Of a stretch of 31,922 bases of DNA, positions 18,990 through 28,800 are shown piece after piece (position 1 is the stretch's first letter; each line of letters opens with the position of its first letter). Location of the stretch: positions 1 through 31,922 of IMG/VR virus record IMGVR_UViG_3300029319_000269. One strand, written 5' to 3'. The notes beneath the pieces are model-generated. The model made no database searches. It was not told where the DNA came from and saw only the letters and a list, made by a program, of their open reading frames with translations. The position numbers were made by a program, and so were the translations under genes. Source of the DNA: a virus.

Positions 18990-19253
18990 ATGGCTTATTC
19001 AGCAAGTGGACTTTGTAGAATGGGTGGAGATTCAAATGGAAACACTTGGGTTTACACAACTACAGATACAATAGCTACAGTAAATAGTGCTGGTTATTTT
19101 AATAGTTCAGCTAATATGCTTAAAGTTCGTGATGTTATTATTGTAAAAGATACTAACACACCAACAACTCATCATGTTACTGTTCTATCAAATACTGGTT
19201 CAGTTGTAGACGTATCAGATGGTACAGCTATAGCAGAAACAGATGGTGACTAA
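18990..19253 (+). CDS. Putative head decoration or capsid-associated protein
   Basis: A protein of 87 residues, with TAGGAGG before ATG 18990. It begins MAYSASGLCRMGGDSNGNTW and continues with VYTTTDTIATVNSAGYFNSS and a beta-rich part (VRDVIIVKDTN, THHVTVLSN). The L-x-R-x-G-G-x-x-x-x-N-x-W...AGYFN(S)...V-x-D pattern recurs in small proteins directly downstream of podovirus capsid genes. That supports a decoration or head-stabilising role, not demonstrated here. It is followed by the hairpin at 19262-19284. Confidence 0.7.
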   Translation: MAYSASGLCRMGGDSNGNTWVYTTTDTIATVNSAGYFNSSANMLKVRDVIIVKDTNTPTTHHVTVLSNTGSVVDVSDGTAIAETDGD

Positions 19254-19255
19254 AA

Positions 19256-19293
19256 AAGGAGATGGGGGAGTTATGCTCCCCCATAACTATATA
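19256..19293 (+). promoter_or_regulatory. Split ribosome binding site bridged by a hairpin
   Basis: AAGGAG (19256-19261) is 31 nt before ATG 19293, too far for normal initiation. A perfect 9-bp GC-rich hairpin (19262-19270/19276-19284, loop TTATG) begins right after it. Folding it leaves 8 nt between the stem and the ATG, which is ideal spacing. No other Shine-Dalgarno is near the ATG. A similar bridging hairpin is known for T4 gene 38. It may also attenuate transcription after the capsid genes, though no U-run follows. Confidence 0.65.
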
Positions 19294-19886
19294 TGGCTCT
19301 AACAAGTAGCACAGCAGATACACCATTAGATATATGCAGTAGGGCATTAATACTAATTGGTGCAGAGCCTATATCATCTTTTGATGATGGAACAACAGAA
19401 GCTACAGTAGCTGTAAATATGTATGAAGATGTTGTTCAAGCAGCTTTAGTTAATTCAAGATGGCGATTTGCAACAAATCAAAAGATAGTTAATAGACTTA
19501 CAGATGCACCAACAGGAAGGTATGATTATGCTTATCAATTACCTTCAGATATGATTATGCTTCATGGTGCAACAGTCAATGGTAATTTAATTGAGTATCA
19601 AGTTTATGGAGATAAACTATTTGCAGATACTACAGAAACAGATACAGTAATAGTAGATTATAGCTTTAGAGCAAGTGAAGTTGATTTTCCCTCTTATTTT
19701 ACGTTAGCTGTTGAGTTTTCTTTAGCTATAATCTTCGCAACATCTATAGCAAGAGATGCAAGTTTAGCTGGTTTGATGACAGAACGTGCTGAATCTGCAA
19801 TGGCAAAAGCAAGATCATTAGATTCACAACAACAAACTACACGTAAACTTGAAACAAGTAGGTTCTTAACTGCGAGAAGAAGCTAA
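19293..19886 (+). CDS. Tail tubular protein A (adaptor)
   Basis: A protein of 197 residues of the T7 gp11 type. The N-terminus TPLDICSRALILIGAEPISS, then A-V-N-M-Y-E-D-V-V-Q-A-A-L and SRWRFATNQKIV, then YDYAYQLPSDMI and VDYSFRASEVDFPSYFTLAV is the family pattern. A helical C-terminal tail follows. It forms the dodecameric ring between the portal and the nozzle. Translation appears to rely on the hairpin-bridged site upstream. It is joined to the next gene by TAATG. Confidence 0.9.
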   Translation: MALTSSTADTPLDICSRALILIGAEPISSFDDGTTEATVAVNMYEDVVQAALVNSRWRFATNQKIVNRLTDAPTGRYDYAYQLPSDMIMLHGATVNGNLIEYQVYGDKLFADTTETDTVIVDYSFRASEVDFPSYFTLAVEFSLAIIFATSIARDASLAGLMTERAESAMAKARSLDSQQQTTRKLETSRFLTARRS

Positions 19887-22363
19887 TGCAAGTTGTTAGA
19901 ATACCTTTTACTAATTTTCAATTTGGGGAAATTAGCCCATCTTTGATTGCAAGGACTGATACACAAGTTTATAACAACTCAGCACAAAAATTAACAAACT
20001 TTCTTATACGTGCTGAGGGTGGTGTTATTAAAAGAATGGGTACAAAGTTTTTACATAACTTTGGAACAACAGTAGATGATAATGTAGAGCAACAAGTAAG
20101 ACTTATACCATTTATATTTAGTGATGATGAAAGATATATTATTGCTTTATCTGCTGGCAAGATAGAAATATTTATTTTGAACTTTGATTCATCTGGAAAT
20201 GTTTCTGCTGGTGCAGTTACAAATCTAACATCAACTACTCTTACTTCTGATACTACTGGTGCATCTTTAAATACAAGAATAACAGAAGCAAGATTAAAAC
20301 AAATTACTTACGCACAATCTGGTGATGTTCTTTTTCTTGCACATAATGCATTTAATACATTGAAGATTGTTAGAACATCTTTACTTACTTTTCAAATATC
20401 ACCGTTTACATTTGATTTAAAAGGTGATGCAAAAGAAACCTATCAACCTTATTATCATTTTCATCAAGCTGGTTTTACTCTTACTCCAAGTGCAACATTT
20501 GGTAATGGAATTACTTTAATTGTAAAACCACCAGGGACAGATAGAGGAGCTTGGAATAGTGGAACTGGATATGAAATAGGAGATCATGTAACACATAGTA
20601 ATCAAGTTTATGAAGTGATTGCAGATATTAATCCATCAAATACAGCACCAAACTCAGATACAACTAATTTTAGAGCAGTTACTTATTTTGATGATGGATC
20701 AACAAATGGTGGTGGATATGGTAATTCTTTGCATGTTGGACTTACACTAAGATATAGAAAAAGAGAAATAGATATAACTGCTGTTACTTCTGGTTCTCAT
20801 GCAACTGGTAATATAGCTGATAGTCTTTTTGCAAAACTTGATATTAATGCAATAAGAACAATAAAAGATAGTACAACAATAGAAATAACAATGCCACTTC
20901 ATAATCTTTCTGTGGGTGATAGTGTTACAATATCTGAAACAGATACAGTAGCTGGAATATCCAATAGCAATTTAAATGGAGCAAGAAGTGTAACATCAGT
21001 TATTGATGATAATACCTTTACAGTAACTGCTGGTGCAAGTGCTAATGCTTCTGTTGATGGTGGAGGTGCGCCTCGTTTGACAACGACTGCACCTACAACA
21101 GATTGGGAAGAACAATCATATTCTGCTATTCGTGGGTTTCCAGCAGCCATTTGTTTTCACGAAGGTCGATTATGGTTTGGTGGTACATTAGCACAACCAG
21201 ACGGTATTTGGGCTTCTCAATCTGGTGAGTTTTTTAATTTTAATATTGGAACTGCATTAGATAATGAATCAATACAATTATCATCTAGTGTTGGTGAATT
21301 AGATCAAATAAAACATTTAGTATCAAATCGTGATCTACAAGTGTTTACAGTAACATCAGAGTTTATTGTACCAGCATTTGAAAATACACCAGTTACCCCA
21401 CAAAATGCAATGGTTCGTAGACAAACTCCTTATGGTGTAGCAGATGTAAAACCATTTGTTTTTGATGGTGCCACTTTATATGTTCAGAGATCAGGAACTG
21501 TTGTTCGAGAGTTTATCTTTTCTGATACAGAATCTGCATATGTTGCAAATGCAGTATCACTTATATCTTCTCATTTAATTATTACACCAGTACAAATGAC
21601 ATCATTGCAAGCTGCAATAGAAAGACCAGAATCTTATATCTTTATGGTAAATAGTGATGGAACTATGGCTGTATTTAATTCTAATAGATCAGAAAAACGT
21701 GCTGGTTGGACACAGTTTACAACACAAGGAAAGAAAGGAACTGATACAGTTACATCTGGATTGTTTCATTCTGTTTGCACGATTGATGAAAGAGTATTTG
21801 TCATTGGCAAATACGATAAAGGTGCTGGAACTAAAAAACTTTGTTTGATGGAGTTTAAAGATGATCTTAATATGGATCATTCTTTATCTTATACAAATGG
21901 TAGCTCTGGTGTTTTTACTGTTAGCAGTCAATTTGATAATGGTGCAAAAGTAGGTGTTGTTTCTGGTACACATTATCTCGGTGAGTTTCCAGTATCAGGT
22001 GGACAAGTAGATGTTTCTGGTGTTGATAATACATTGCAAGTAGCAGAAATAGGATTTGTTTTTGATATACAATTAAAAAGTAATCCACTAGATATACAAA
22101 CTGCAAATGGTCCATCTACAGGTATGTTAAGAGGTTTAGGTAGAGTAATACTAGATTTAAATAATACTCTTTCTGTTTCTGTTAATAATAAACCACTTGA
22201 GATATTGAATGTTACAGATGACTTTTCATTAGCAAGAACAGCTATTACTGGTAAAAAAGAAATAAGATTATTAGGATATAGTCGTGATCCACAATTAACA
22301 ATTACACAAAGAGCACCACTATCTATACAAATAAATAGTGTTATTGCGGAGGTACAAATATAA
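19886..22363 (+). CDS. Tail tubular protein B (nozzle)
   Basis: A protein of 825 residues. The start FTNFQFGEISPSLIARTDTQ, followed by Y-N-N-S-A-Q-K-L-T-N-F and GGVIKRMGTKFL, is typical of podovirus nozzle proteins (T7 gp12 type). Long beta-rich repeats with G-T-x-Y-E-I-G-D-H-V-T and TTDWEEQSYSAIRGFPAAIC follow, then FHEGRLWFGGT and SQSGEFFNFN, which I recall from propeller-like central domains of the family. It forms the hexameric tube end to which the fibres attach. The length is near that of T7 gp12 (about 790). Confidence 0.9.
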   Translation: MQVVRIPFTNFQFGEISPSLIARTDTQVYNNSAQKLTNFLIRAEGGVIKRMGTKFLHNFGTTVDDNVEQQVRLIPFIFSDDERYIIALSAGKIEIFILNFDSSGNVSAGAVTNLTSTTLTSDTTGASLNTRITEARLKQITYAQSGDVLFLAHNAFNTLKIVRTSLLTFQISPFTFDLKGDAKETYQPYYHFHQAGFTLTPSATFGNGITLIVKPPGTDRGAWNSGTGYEIGDHVTHSNQVYEVIADINPSNTAPNSDTTNFRAVTYFDDGSTNGGGYGNSLHVGLTLRYRKREIDITAVTSGSHATGNIADSLFAKLDINAIRTIKDSTTIEITMPLHNLSVGDSVTISETDTVAGISNSNLNGARSVTSVIDDNTFTVTAGASANASVDGGGAPRLTTTAPTTDWEEQSYSAIRGFPAAICFHEGRLWFGGTLAQPDGIWASQSGEFFNFNIGTALDNESIQLSSSVGELDQIKHLVSNRDLQVFTVTSEFIVPAFENTPVTPQNAMVRRQTPYGVADVKPFVFDGATLYVQRSGTVVREFIFSDTESAYVANAVSLISSHLIITPVQMTSLQAAIERPESYIFMVNSDGTMAVFNSNRSEKRAGWTQFTTQGKKGTDTVTSGLFHSVCTIDERVFVIGKYDKGAGTKKLCLMEFKDDLNMDHSLSYTNGSSGVFTVSSQFDNGAKVGVVSGTHYLGEFPVSGGQVDVSGVDNTLQVAEIGFVFDIQLKSNPLDIQTANGPSTGMLRGLGRVILDLNNTLSVSVNNKPLEILNVTDDFSLARTAITGKKEIRLLGYSRDPQLTITQRAPLSIQINSVIAEVQI

Positions 22364-22809
22364 TGGCAATACCAATCGTTCCAGCTATAGGTTTATTGTT
22401 TGCCGGAATAAATGCATATGGTCAATACCAAGCTGGTATTGCACAAAGACAAGCAAAAAACCAAGAAGCTTATAATTTAGAGTTACAAGCAGAACAAGAT
22501 AGATTGATTGCATTGCAAAATGAAAATAGAAGAAGAAAACAAGCAAGTATTTTACTTGCAAGCAATCTTGCAGATCAAGCTTATAAAGGAAGATACGACC
22601 AGTCTTTTGATGCGTTCCTCGAAGAAAACGAAAATATAGTTAGTGAAGATATTGGTGGAATACAGTTATCTGCATTTATGGCTGATAGAGTAAGTAAACA
22701 AAGACAAGAGGTTGCACGTGCAGAAGGAAGAGCATTGTTTCAAGCTGGTTTACTTGGTGCAGCAACAACACTTGGCACTGGATATTATAATTATCGAAGG
22801 CTTGCATAA
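22363..22809 (+). CDS. Internal virion protein B-like (T7 gp14 type)
   Basis: A protein of 148 residues. The hydrophobic N-terminus (IPIVPAIGLLFAGINAYGQY) is followed by a long helix rich in A, Q, E and R (about 25-75). A C-terminal glycine-rich hydrophobic stretch (FQAGLLGAATTLGTGYY) completes it. Position just before two very large internal proteins, small size and membrane-active ends fit gp14, the ejection protein that forms the outer-membrane pore. There is no direct sequence proof; the assignment is by architecture and order. Confidence 0.75.
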   Translation: MAIPIVPAIGLLFAGINAYGQYQAGIAQRQAKNQEAYNLELQAEQDRLIALQNENRRRKQASILLASNLADQAYKGRYDQSFDAFLEENENIVSEDIGGIQLSAFMADRVSKQRQEVARAEGRALFQAGLLGAATTLGTGYYNYRRLA

Positions 22810-25800
22810 TGGCAGTTAAAGAACAAAATAGATTTAGTATTGGTAGAATTGGTGTTGCTAATGCAGATAAAAGTGGTGAAATACTTAATCGTTCTATAGC
22901 AAATAATGCAGCACAAATAGTAAAAACAATAGAACCTTTAGCATTAGAGCAAGCAAAAAAAAGGGGTGTTGAAGAAGCAGAATCTGTTGAAACATCACAG
23001 ATAACTGGTATTGATCCTAATACTGGATTACCTATTGCATATAGAAAAGATAATTTTCAAATTGATAATCAAGTTTATAACGAAATAATTAAAGATAGAT
23101 TTCAAGATGAAATATTAAAAGAAATAAAAATTGCTGCTTCTGATGCTAATACACAAACATTAAACAGCCCAAATAGATTACAAGCATTTACAACTAGATT
23201 GAACTCAAGACTTTCAGCAATGTCTGAAAATGCTAAAGGTTGGGCTAAACAATTTATAGATACTAATGGTGCAGACTATTTAGCACAAACTGCAAAATCA
23301 ATAGAAAGACAAGTAGCTGCACAAGCAAGACAAAAGTTAGCAGAAGATACAATAGAGTCATATAATGAAAAACTAATTACTATCCAAACATTATATGCAA
23401 GTGGTCAAGATGAAAAAGCTAAAGAATTAACAGATCAAGTTATTCAAGATGCAAAAAGAGATAGAAGTCAAAATATAATATCAGAAAAAAATTCTGCAAA
23501 TATAATTGAAAATGCAAAGATTTCTTCAATACCAATTCAAATTACAAATCAAATATATAATAGAGATATTTTTGATAATCTTATAAAACAAGTACGAGAT
23601 GGTAATTTATCTTTTACTGGTTTTCGTGAATATAGAGAAAAAATACCATTTGTATTAAGTGATCCATTATCAAGTACATTTATTTTAAATGACTTAAATG
23701 AATATCCAGTATTAAAACCATATGTAAATTATATAAAAAATATTACAAAAGGACTTTCTGGAAAAGAATTTTTGAAACTTGGAGAAATATCTAAAGATAT
23801 TTTAGGAAATGCAAAAAGAGATATAGGTCTTGTTTTTGATAATACTTTTATTCAAATAGAAGAAGAAAGACAAGTATCTAAAAATTTAATTGACCACACA
23901 AATAAAATTTTAAATAGTAAAGAATTTGAAAAGGCAATTAGTAATGATTTAACACCTGAAAAAATAAATCAATTTTTTGAAGGCTTCGAAACTATTACAA
24001 ATACATTTGTAGATTCAGAAAAAAATGAATTTTTTAGAAATATATTTTCTTCAAAATTTGAGCAAGCTTTTTCTCCTTTATATGTAGAAAGTTTAACAGG
24101 TGATTTTCAAGTTACTTCAGAAGTATTTAAAGAATCTTTAATGTATGTAACACGTAATGGACCATATCAAACTCAAAATAATAAAAAAGATCATTCTAAA
24201 AATACTGTTAGATTTATTAATTTTTTAAAAGAAAGAGGTTTTTCAGAAAATAAAATTAAAGATTCAATTTTTGAATTAAGTAGATTAACCTTAAATTTTG
24301 ATACTGTTAGAGATAATAATATTCTTGATCGTAATGCTTTGAATGAATCTAACAGAGATTTATATACAATGATATATAATAATACTGTTCCATATAGAAG
24401 TATGTTGCAAAAACAAAGAACTGCAAAACAGTTAGATGAAGAACTAATAGGTATGAACAATGCTCTTACTAGAGGAACAAGTATTCCAATTACAAAAAGA
24501 AATTCAGAACTTATTCAAAAATTAAATATAATCCGTCTTAAAGATTTAGGCATAAAAAATGAAAATGATTTATATAATTATATTTTAAGTGATGAAGGGT
24601 TAGCAGTACAAGGATTTGTAGATAATGAAATAGCATCTATGAATCTTTTTCAAAGACCACCAGATCAAACTTTTATAGATATATTTCAAGATTTAGCTAA
24701 TGGTCAGCTTTCTGGTAAACAATTAAAAAATGCAACTGAAATATATACATTAATGCGTGATAAAGTTGATGCTGATGGTAATTTAATTACTAGATTTTCT
24801 AATGAAGGTGATGGTATTGATGATGACACTTATGCAACTTTAGAAGCTCTTCATATTTTTAAAGAGGTTTATGGTGATAGAGAAACATATGATGATGTTT
24901 TTGTAAATTATAATCAATCTCTTGTTAATGCAGAAGCAAGTAATATTTTAGCACGTAAATTAAATATAGATGTAAGAGATAATCCAAAAGCTGTTAATGA
25001 TGCATTAAATGAAAAAGTACGTGAGTATTTAATAGATAACTATAGTCCTACGAATATCGAAAGATTAACAAAAGTAATGTCTGCAAGAGCAAGAGCTTTT
25101 ATGGTAAGAGAAGGACAACCAGTTGAAACATTTGAAGCTGTAATACCAGTATTAGATAAATATTTAGCAAAAGAATATCCATCTAATTTAGGTGTTATAT
25201 ATGATCCTTCTTTGCAAAAAATAAATTTAAATAGTAAATATTCACCTATTAAGGCTTATGGAACTAGACAAGCAGCAGTAAAAGCACTTGGTCGTATTGA
25301 AGAAGTTTTTCAAACAGAACCATATATTAAATACTTTAATAAATATCATGATGGTAAAATACCAACTTTTGATATTGATAATGCAAAAGAAAAAGAACTA
25401 GGTAAATCTTTTACACAAAGAATAATTGTAGATGGAATAAGAACTTATTTAAATACACCTTTAGATTTACTTGGTGGTTTAATAACTGTTGATGGTGCAA
25501 TAAATAGGTTTCAAGCTTATGGTAGAAATATATTAGATTTAGTTGGTTTGGAAGATAGGGAGGATTATTTTGGACCAATAATGCAACTTACTCCTATTAA
25601 TATTGATGGTGCATCTTTTGAATGGAGAGTAATGGTACAAGATTTTGTAGGTAGTGAGCCATATTTTATACCGACAGTAGATTCAAATGGTGATCCAAAT
25701 ATAAATAAAGAAACTGGTTCAATAACTCATGCACAAATAATCCCAGCAAATTTTGGTGCAAAAGAAAAATATAAATCTTTTATTGAAAATTATACAGGTG

Positions 25801-25823
25801 AAACTGGTATAGGAATAAAATAG
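22809..25823 (+). CDS. Internal virion protein C-like (T7 gp15 type)
   Basis: A protein of 1004 residues, predominantly helical and charged, with no signal or membrane segments. Near the start NRSIANNAAQIVKTIEPLAL and EQAKKRGVEEAESVE lead into long amphipathic helices. The C-terminal 200 residues are more globular (INRFQAYGRNILDLVGLEDR, then DYFGPIMQLTPINIDG). Between gp14-like and gp16-like genes it corresponds to the periplasmic tube component of the ejectosome. T7 gp15 is about 750 residues, so this one is longer. The assignment rests mainly on order and composition. Confidence 0.7.
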   Translation: MAVKEQNRFSIGRIGVANADKSGEILNRSIANNAAQIVKTIEPLALEQAKKRGVEEAESVETSQITGIDPNTGLPIAYRKDNFQIDNQVYNEIIKDRFQDEILKEIKIAASDANTQTLNSPNRLQAFTTRLNSRLSAMSENAKGWAKQFIDTNGADYLAQTAKSIERQVAAQARQKLAEDTIESYNEKLITIQTLYASGQDEKAKELTDQVIQDAKRDRSQNIISEKNSANIIENAKISSIPIQITNQIYNRDIFDNLIKQVRDGNLSFTGFREYREKIPFVLSDPLSSTFILNDLNEYPVLKPYVNYIKNITKGLSGKEFLKLGEISKDILGNAKRDIGLVFDNTFIQIEEERQVSKNLIDHTNKILNSKEFEKAISNDLTPEKINQFFEGFETITNTFVDSEKNEFFRNIFSSKFEQAFSPLYVESLTGDFQVTSEVFKESLMYVTRNGPYQTQNNKKDHSKNTVRFINFLKERGFSENKIKDSIFELSRLTLNFDTVRDNNILDRNALNESNRDLYTMIYNNTVPYRSMLQKQRTAKQLDEELIGMNNALTRGTSIPITKRNSELIQKLNIIRLKDLGIKNENDLYNYILSDEGLAVQGFVDNEIASMNLFQRPPDQTFIDIFQDLANGQLSGKQLKNATEIYTLMRDKVDADGNLITRFSNEGDGIDDDTYATLEALHIFKEVYGDRETYDDVFVNYNQSLVNAEASNILARKLNIDVRDNPKAVNDALNEKVREYLIDNYSPTNIERLTKVMSARARAFMVREGQPVETFEAVIPVLDKYLAKEYPSNLGVIYDPSLQKINLNSKYSPIKAYGTRQAAVKALGRIEEVFQTEPYIKYFNKYHDGKIPTFDIDNAKEKELGKSFTQRIIVDGIRTYLNTPLDLLGGLITVDGAINRFQAYGRNILDLVGLEDREDYFGPIMQLTPINIDGASFEWRVMVQDFVGSEPYFIPTVDSNGDPNINKETGSITHAQIIPANFGAKEKYKSFIENYTGETGIGIK

Positions 25824-25827
25824 TAAT

Positions 25828-28800
25828 ATGAATGAACTATTAAGAAATCCCTATGATTATCGACAAAGAGTAGAACCTGGTTTTGATGATTATCAATATT
25901 ATGATAGGGCAACAAAAAGTTATAGAAAGGGACCAACATTTGGTCAAACATTGCAAGCACAGTTTGCTTATGCCTATGATCCTTTTTATGAAAGAGCAAA
26001 ATTATTCTTTGATGAAAAGGCTCAATTAGTAGATGAATCATTTGATCCAACACAAATGCCTAATTATAACCAATATAAAGATTTTAGTGATACATTAAAT
26101 AAAGCAAATAACGAATATCATTACAATAAAATTACAAAAAATATACAAGATTCATTTGAACGAAGAAGAATATTAATGGATTCTTCTTTAGTAAGTCAGT
26201 TTGCAGCTGGGTTTTTTGATCCTATAAATTTTGTAGCATTGCCTTTTGGTGGTCCAGCTTTTGGAATTGGTCGATCTGCATTAAGAGTTGGTCTTGGAAC
26301 TGCAACATTACAAGCTGGTGCAGAAGCATTAAGACATCCATTTGATCCATTGTCTACACCAACAGAAGTTGCTTTTAACATTTTTGGTGCTGGTGTAGCT
26401 GGTGGTGTTCTTGGTGGCTTAATATCAATACCAATGTCAAAAAGAGCAGTAGCTGAAAATCAACTTGTAACAAATATAAAAGAAACTTCTGATAGATTTA
26501 GAGGTAGTAGTCCAGTTGATTCTAAAAATTTAAATATGGTTACTAAAGAATATGACCAGATAATGAGTTATAATATATTACCACCAAAAATTAAGAATCA
26601 ATCTTTAAACTGGTTAAGGCAAAGAAAAAAAGTATTAGAAAAAGATATTGAAAAACTTGTAAAACAACAAGAAAACGCAGAAGGATATTTAAAAAGAATA
26701 ACTGAGGTAGCAAGAATAACAGCTTTTGATAGATTAAGACCTAGAGATATTCCAAAAAATATAAAAACAAGATTAAAAGAATTATCTACTACTAAAAAAG
26801 ATTTAGAAGAATCTATAGATATTTCTAATCGTAGTGGTAAATTTACTAATGAAATCAATCGTTTAAGAGGAATTGATAAAGAAATTGTAACTTTAAAAAA
26901 ACAAGCAGTAGATGAAGTTATTGATAAAGAAAGTGCTTTATTACGAAATGGAGATGAATCACCAGAAAATTATTATGAAAGACAAATGTATCCATTAGAA
27001 CAAGAATTAGATTATGTAATAAAAGCCGATTATATAAAAAGAGTTTCTTTTGAAAAAGGTGAAGATTTAACATTAGTAACACCAAAGATAGGTGGAAAAG
27101 CATTAGCTAAAATAACTAACTTTGGTCCATTAAAAGCTATGTTAAATAAATCAAGCAATAGGATAATAAAATTATACGGATTAAAATTAGCTATGGATCA
27201 AGGTTTATTGCTTGAAACTCATACTAGAAAAACAGCAATTAAATTTGGAAATGAAAATGATACTGGTAGTGTATTTTTAGATGCTAAAATACATCAAGGT
27301 AAAGTTGTTGCTTTATATAAGAAGCTATCAGATTTATGGGTTAAAGGTTCTGGAAATTTTGCACTTGGTTATAATGCAACTAATGCAGCAAGAAAAGTAA
27401 AAAACCTAATGCCTTTTGGTAATAGAGAAGAAGTTTTTGAAGAATTTCTAGATAGAATTGGTAATAAATATATAAGTAAATCTAAAGATTTAACACCAGA
27501 AGAATCAAAAGCAGTCGAATTAGTACGAAAGTTTTTTGAAGAATGGGATGGGATGTTACAAGAAGTTGGTATTCTTGGTAATTTACATGAAATGAAATTA
27601 AGAGTTGCACAATTTAAAGATAAAATAAAAAGAAATCAAAATGATATTGATGAATTATTAAATAAAATAGCTGTATCTGTTTCAAAGACAGCTGATTATG
27701 CATCTTCTAATATAAAAAAGAAAAAAGAAATATTAGATTCACTTGAAGAACAATATGAAACTAGAGGTTTAACAGAAAGACAACTAGCATTAAGAGATAA
27801 TATTTTAGAATTTTTAGAATCAGATGCTGCAAAAGATCAAACTTATATAAATAGTATTACAAGTAAAAAAGCATTTAAAGAAGAATTAAATTTATTAAAT
27901 AAAATTATAAAAAAATATAATCTTTCTGATGAAGCTATGGAATTTATTGGTATGGACAGAGAAGATATTGTTCGTATGCCAGCAATTATAATTCAAGATG
28001 CACTTAGAAAAAATAAAATTCCATTTAAAAATACAGATAGTATTTTACAGTTACGTGATAAATTAAGAAAAGCATATGATAAAAAAAGAAGAGATACGAT
28101 TGATCTAAGAAAGCTTCAACCAGAAAACTTTGAAACATATTTTGAAAACTTATTACCATTACTAGGAAATAAATTACGTGGTGCATTTGTAAGTAAAATT
28201 AGGGCAAATAGTTATTACAAACAAAAACTTGCAGAAAATGAAGCTGGTGTTAATGCTGCACAAAATAAAATTCGTAATATAAAAGGTGAAGTTATAGATG
28301 AAGTATTTTTTCCTAGGTATTGGAATAAAGATTATATACGTGCAAATAGAGCAAAATTAGCTGGTGTTTTAAAAAAATGGATTCAAGAGCCTAATATAAA
28401 AGAAGATGGTTCTTTAGATTTTCCTAATGCTAGAGTATGGACAGAAGAAACAACAGTTGATGAATTTACTGGTTTAGAACAAACAAGATGGAATCAAAAA
28501 GAATTATCAATAGAAGATGTAGAATTAGATGCACGTGTTGAAAATATAATTGATTCTATTTTGGGTGAAAACGATTTTGCAAATCCAGATAATACTTATT
28601 TTGGTACTGGTAGATCAAAACATTTAAGACATAGAAAATTAGATATTCCTAACGAACTTGTAGCTGAATTTATTGAAACTGATGTAGCTAAAGTTATGTT
28701 TGCTTACGTTCAAAGAACTGCACCAATGTATGAATTTAAAAAGAAGTTTGATTTAAAAGATATTGATGAAGTTTTATTTGAAATAGAAAGACATGGTGAA

